This document shows, piece after piece, positions 60,557-64,000 of a DNA stretch of 64,000 nucleotides. Position numbers and translations under genes: made by a program. The number at the start of each line of letters is the position of its first letter. Positions within the stretch are counted from its first letter, which is position 1. Under the pieces are notes generated by a model. The model was not told the DNA's origin and did not search any database. It saw nothing but the letters and a program-made list of their open reading frames with translations. Origin of the DNA: Sideroxydans sp. Lineage in GTDB: Bacteria > Pseudomonadota > Gammaproteobacteria > Burkholderiales > Gallionellaceae. The stretch lies in contig JAQTUV010000003.1 of the NCBI GenBank assembly GCA_028707175.1, positions 62,001-126,000 on the forward strand. Direction: 5' to 3'.

Positions 60557-61335
60557 TGGACAGCCTGCGCCATCCAACCGCCATCATCCACCCTAACGCC
60601 AAGCTAGCAGATGACGTTCAAGTAGGAGCGTATTCCATCATTGGAGAGCATGTTGAGATTGGTGCGGGCACGACTATTGGCCCGCATGTGGTCATCAATG
60701 GGCACACCACCATTGGCAAGAATAATCGCATCTTCCAGTTCAGTTCCTTGGGCGAGATTCCTCAGGACAAGAAATATGCTGGTGAGCCGACACGCTTGGA
60801 GATCGGCGACGACAACATGATCCGCGAGTTCTGTACCTTCAACTTGGGGACGGCGCAGGATGGTGGCGTGACACGCGTGGGCAACAAAAATTGGATCATG
60901 GCTTACGTTCACTTGGCGCATGACTGCCAAGTAGGCAACAACACCATCTTCGCCAACAACGCACAGCTGGCGGGGCACGTCATCGTCGACGACTTCGCCA
61001 TCTTGGGCGGATTCACCGTTGTGCATCAGTTCTGCCAAATCGGTTCGCACGTCATCACCGGCATGGGCAGCATTCTGTTCCAAGACATCCCGCCGTATGT
61101 GACGGTATCTGGCAATCCGGCTGCGCCGCATGGCACGAACTCGGAAGGCTTGAAGCGTCGCGGTTTCTCCAGCGCAGCAGTGATGGCCATCAAGCGTGCT
61201 TATAAAACCTTGTACAAATCCGGCCTGACATTGGAAGAAGCGAAAACGGCTATCAACTCACAACTTACCGAGCATCCAGAATTGAAGATCATGTCTGAAT
61301 TCTTAAATCGTTCGCAACGCGGCATCGTTCGATAA
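60556..61335 (+). CDS. lpxA: UDP-N-acetylglucosamine acyltransferase LpxA
   Basis: A 259-aa hexapeptide-repeat enzyme: HPNAKLADDVQVGAYSIIGE, and NWIMAYVHLAHDCQVG with the catalytic His. First step of lipid A. Confidence 0.96.
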   Translation: MDSLRHPTAIIHPNAKLADDVQVGAYSIIGEHVEIGAGTTIGPHVVINGHTTIGKNNRIFQFSSLGEIPQDKKYAGEPTRLEIGDDNMIREFCTFNLGTAQDGGVTRVGNKNWIMAYVHLAHDCQVGNNTIFANNAQLAGHVIVDDFAILGGFTVVHQFCQIGSHVITGMGSILFQDIPPYVTVSGNPAAPHGTNSEGLKRRGFSSAAVMAIKRAYKTLYKSGLTLEEAKTAINSQLTEHPELKIMSEFLNRSQRGIVR

Positions 61336-61338
61336 TCC

Positions 61339-62490
61339 ATGTCTGAAAAAGTAAAAACAATCGCCATCGTAGCGGGCGAAGCTTCGGGCGATATGCTGGG
61401 GAGCCTGTTGATGCAAGCCATCAAAGAGGCCTCCCCAAACGTGCGCTTTGTCGGCATTGGCGGCCCCAAGATGCAAAGTGTTGGCATGGACGTGCTTTTT
61501 CCCATGGAAAAATTAGCCGTGCGTGGTTATGTCGAAGTGTTACGTCATTACCGTGAGATCGTCGGTATTCGCAGCCAATTGCGTGAACGCTTCATTGCAC
61601 AGCCGCCAGATCTGTTCATCGGTGTCGATGCACCGGACTTCAACCTTAATCTTGAGCTAGCCTTGAAGCAGCGCGGCATTCCCACCGTGCATTACGTCAG
61701 CCCCTCCATTTGGGCGTGGCGCGGTGAGCGTATCCATAAGATCAAGCAAGCAGTTTCACACATGCTTGCTTTATTCCCATTTGAAGCACCTCTGTATGAA
61801 AAGGCAGGGGTACCCGTTACGTATGTGGGGCATCCGATGGCTGATTTTTTGCCAGATGAACCTAAACGTGCCGAGATGCGTGAGCAAATGCGCATACTGC
61901 CGCGTAACGCTAAATTATTCGCATTTCTGCCGGGCAGTCGCCAAAGTGAAGTACGTCACCTTGCCAAGACCTACATCGAGACAGCCAAGTTGATTTTGCA
62001 AAAGCTACCTGATGCACAGTTCCTCGTGCCCTTGGCCAGTCGCGAGACACGCAATATCTTCGAAGAAGTGTTGTGGAAATTAGAAGCACAGCAATTGCCT
62101 ATCACCATGCTGTTTGGTCATGCGCATGACGCCATGATCGCGGCAGATGGCGTGCTGGTCGCATCAGGTACGGCCACGCTAGAAGCCGCACTGCTTAAGC
62201 GCCCTATGGTCATCACCTACAAGATGCCTGCGCTGTCTTGGTGGCTCACCAAGCGCAAGCAATATCAACCTTATGTTGGATTGCCAAATATTTTGGCTGG
62301 ACGCTTTGTCGTGCCTGAGATCTTGCAAGATGACGCAACACCAGAGAATCTCGCCCAAGCCTTGCTCAATCTGGTGAACGACAAGAATGCTGTTGCCGAA
62401 CTTGAACAAACCTTCAGCACTATCCATCACACCTTGCGACAAGGCACAGCACAAAAAGCCGCTGCCGCCATCCTGCGTTATCTTCGATGA
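61339..62490 (+). CDS. lpxB: Lipid-A-disaccharide synthase LpxB
   Basis: A 383-aa GT19 glycosyltransferase: [43 protein letters not shown] and [20 protein letters not shown]. Its stop overlaps the rnhB start. Confidence 0.96.
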   Translation: MSEKVKTIAIVAGEASGDMLGSLLMQAIKEASPNVRFVGIGGPKMQSVGMDVLFPMEKLAVRGYVEVLRHYREIVGIRSQLRERFIAQPPDLFIGVDAPDFNLNLELALKQRGIPTVHYVSPSIWAWRGERIHKIKQAVSHMLALFPFEAPLYEKAGVPVTYVGHPMADFLPDEPKRAEMREQMRILPRNAKLFAFLPGSRQSEVRHLAKTYIETAKLILQKLPDAQFLVPLASRETRNIFEEVLWKLEAQQLPITMLFGHAHDAMIAADGVLVASGTATLEAALLKRPMVITYKMPALSWWLTKRKQYQPYVGLPNILAGRFVVPEILQDDATPENLAQALLNLVNDKNAVAELEQTFSTIHHTLRQGTAQKAAAAILRYLR

Positions 62491-63080
62491 GCGGCCTGTT
62501 ACTCATCTGCGGCGTGGATGAGGCAGGGCGTGGCCCTTTGGCGGGGCCAGTCAGCGCGGCGGCTGTCATCCTTGATCCGTCACGCCCCATCGAAGGTTTG
62601 GCGGACTCAAAAAAATTATCCGAAAAGAAGCGCGACCAACTGGCCCCCATCATTAAAGAGCGCGCCTTGGCATGGGCCGTGGCCTATGCCGAAGTGGAAG
62701 AGATCGACCAACTCAACATCCTTCAAGCAACCCTGCTGGCCATGCGTCGTGCGGTGTTAGCTTTGCCCATCCAACCGCAACAAGTGTTGGTCGATGGTTT
62801 ATATTGCCCGCAAACTGGAATCCCCAGCCAAGCCATTGTTCAAGGCGATAGCAAAGTCGCGGCTATTTCCGCGGCTTCAATTTTGGCTAAGACAGCGCGA
62901 GATGAACTTATGCTCGGCTTGCACCAGCGATACCCGCACTATGGATTCGATGCGCATAAGGGCTATCCAACCGCCAGCCATATCGCGGCATTAACCAAGC
63001 ATGGCGTATCCGATGTGCATCGCCGCAGTTTCAGGCCTGTGCGCGAAGCGCTACTTTTGACAACCACCACGACTCGTTGA
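62487..63080 (+). CDS. rnhB: Ribonuclease HII
   Basis: A 197-aa RNase H-fold enzyme with [19 protein letters not shown] (two catalytic acidic residues), [11 protein letters not shown] and [10 protein letters not shown]. Removes ribonucleotides from DNA. Coupled to lpxB. Confidence 0.95.
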   Translation: MSGLLLICGVDEAGRGPLAGPVSAAAVILDPSRPIEGLADSKKLSEKKRDQLAPIIKERALAWAVAYAEVEEIDQLNILQATLLAMRRAVLALPIQPQQVLVDGLYCPQTGIPSQAIVQGDSKVAAISAASILAKTARDELMLGLHQRYPHYGFDAHKGYPTASHIAALTKHGVSDVHRRSFRPVREALLLTTTTTR

Positions 63081-63087
63081 GGCCCGC

Positions 63088-63543
63088 ATGACATTCTTCA
63101 AATTACTCCATCTTTTGTCCGTCATCCTGTGGGTTGGCGGGATGTTTTTTGCCTACACCATCTTGCGCCCAGCGGCAGTGGATGTATTACAACCACCAGA
63201 GCGCCTGCGTTTGTGGGACAACGTATTTAAGCGTTTCTTCAATTGGGTGTGGGGTGCGGTAGGGCTGATACTCGTCACCGGCTTTTACATGATCTATCAA
63301 TACGGCGGCATGGCTCATGTGCCGCACTACGTACATGTCATGTTGCTACTCGGCATGATCATGGCGGGCATTTACGGCTATGTATTCTTTGCCTGCTACG
63401 TTCCGTTTAACCTATTGGTTGCCAAAGAACGTTGGAAAGAAGCGGGGGAGATATTAGGCAAGATCCGCAAATTGGTCGGGCTTAATCTCACCCTCGGCAT
63501 TCTCACCACACTCATCGCCGTACTCGGCGTGTCATGGGGCTAA
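63088..63543 (+). CDS. CopD family membrane protein
   Basis: A 151-aa protein with four membrane helices; LLHLLSVILWVGGMFFAY and a later PHYVHVMLLLGM carry histidines at helix ends as in CopD/YkoI-related proteins. May bind copper or heme; substrate unknown. 7 nt behind rnhB. Confidence 0.75.
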   Translation: MTFFKLLHLLSVILWVGGMFFAYTILRPAAVDVLQPPERLRLWDNVFKRFFNWVWGAVGLILVTGFYMIYQYGGMAHVPHYVHVMLLLGMIMAGIYGYVFFACYVPFNLLVAKERWKEAGEILGKIRKLVGLNLTLGILTTLIAVLGVSWG

Positions 63544-63553
63544 GGTAAGGCGC

Positions 63554-64000
63554 TTACTCGCCCAATTTAAAGCGGCGAATCGAGTGGCAGGTATAGCCAT
63601 TGGGATGTTTCACTAGATAATCTTGATGGTAATCCTCAGCGCGGGAGAATGTCTTGAATGGCACGACTTGTGTGACCACGGGCGCTTTCCATTCTCCTGA
63701 AGCATCCACCGTTTGAATCACAGCATCGGCAGTCCTTTTCTGATCCTCATCCACATAGAAAATCGCTGAACGATATTGCGTTCCGCGATCATTCCCCTGT
63801 TGGTCGCGCGTGGTGGGATTGTGCATGCGGAAAAACTCAAACAACAAATGGCGGTAGGTGAGTTGCTTGGAATCAAACACAATCTTCAACGACTCCGCAT
63901 GCCCGCTGCGCCCCGTCTTCACCATGTCATAAGTCGCATTCGGTACATCGCCTCCCGTATACCCCACCTCGGTATCAATCACTCCGGGAATCTGCCGCAC
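63554..64000 (-). CDS. msrA: Peptide methionine sulfoxide reductase MsrA (5' end outside window)
   Basis: The minus-strand frame is open to the window end; 148 codons are visible. GVIDTEVGYTGGDVPNATYD, HAESLKIVFD, FFRMHNPTTRDQQGNDRGTQ and YRSAIFY are MsrA motifs. The catalytic cysteine region (GCFW) lies beyond the edge. Reads toward the CopD-like gene. Confidence 0.94.
   Translation of the reverse strand: MRQIPGVIDTEVGYTGGDVPNATYDMVKTGRSGHAESLKIVFDSKQLTYRHLLFEFFRMHNPTTRDQQGNDRGTQYRSAIFYVDEDQKRTADAVIQTVDASGEWKAPVVTQVVPFKTFSRAEDYHQDYLVKHPNGYTCHSIRRFKLGE

Overview
The window comes from a betaproteobacterium, most likely a sulfur- or iron-oxidising member of the Nitrosomonadales (Gallionellaceae or Sulfuricellaceae type). 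Two things point there: a reverse dissimilatory sulfite reductase (rDsr) cluster lies beside a molybdenum-cofactor cluster, and the right flank has the proteobacterial order rpsB-tsf-pyrH-frr-uppS-cdsA-dxr-rseP-bamA-skp-lpxD-fabZ-lpxA-lpxB-rnhB. The genus is an inference from gene content only.

Left chromosomal part (1-22.8 kb). It opens inside dsrK and runs through dsrL, dsrJ, dsrO, dsrP and dsrN, then a DUF4202 protein, a fused siroheme synthase (cysG) and an unusual HTH/[2Fe-2S]/flavin reductase fusion. Together these are the distal half of a sulfur-oxidation operon: membrane electron transfer (DsrKJOP), an NAD(P)H:acceptor oxidoreductase (DsrL), and siroheme synthesis and amidation. A run of small proteins follows (exported protein, ankyrin protein, DUF971), then Mrp and almost all of molybdopterin synthesis (moaA, moaC, moaD, moaE, mobB, mobA, moeA, mog) plus a lone modA. 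A DsrC/TusE-like gene with only one of the two DsrC cysteines ends this part on the minus strand. REP-like palindromic repeats sit in five of the intergenic gaps.

Mobile island (22845-45687). A 22.8-kb element is integrated in the 3' end of tRNA-Leu(CAG). It is bounded by a 16-bp direct repeat with one mismatch and carries a P4-type tyrosine integrase beside the tRNA. The original tRNA terminator is stranded at the far end. The island looks more AT-rich than its flanks. It carries a small-protein operon ending in a possible replication initiator, a MOBC-type relaxase candidate, a VirD4/MobB-type coupling protein, a ribbon-helix-helix regulator, an exported nuclease, a truncated nuclease-helicase, an orphan adenine methyltransferase, an AlpA-like regulator, and many exported, outer-membrane or small membrane proteins of unknown function. 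I see no type IV secretion genes, so it looks mobilizable rather than self-transmissible.

The most unusual features of the island are not genes. A 24-nt motif (TTCGGGGTC, two purines, CAGTAAATAAATA) occurs six times, always on the + strand and always 59-71 nt before the first gene of a transcription unit, which suggests one element-specific regulon. About 1.3 kb between the relaxase and coupling-protein genes has no convincing gene and is packed with hairpins. It ends in a periodic array of nine short stem-loops whose stems differ in sequence but keep pairing, while the linkers are conserved.

Right chromosomal part (45.67-64 kb). tRNA-Leu, rnr, rlmB, the rpsB-tsf-pyrH-frr translation and nucleotide genes, and the isoprenoid, phospholipid, BAM and lipid A genes are ordinary core chromosome. 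They are followed by rnhB, a CopD-like membrane protein and a partial msrA cut by the window end.
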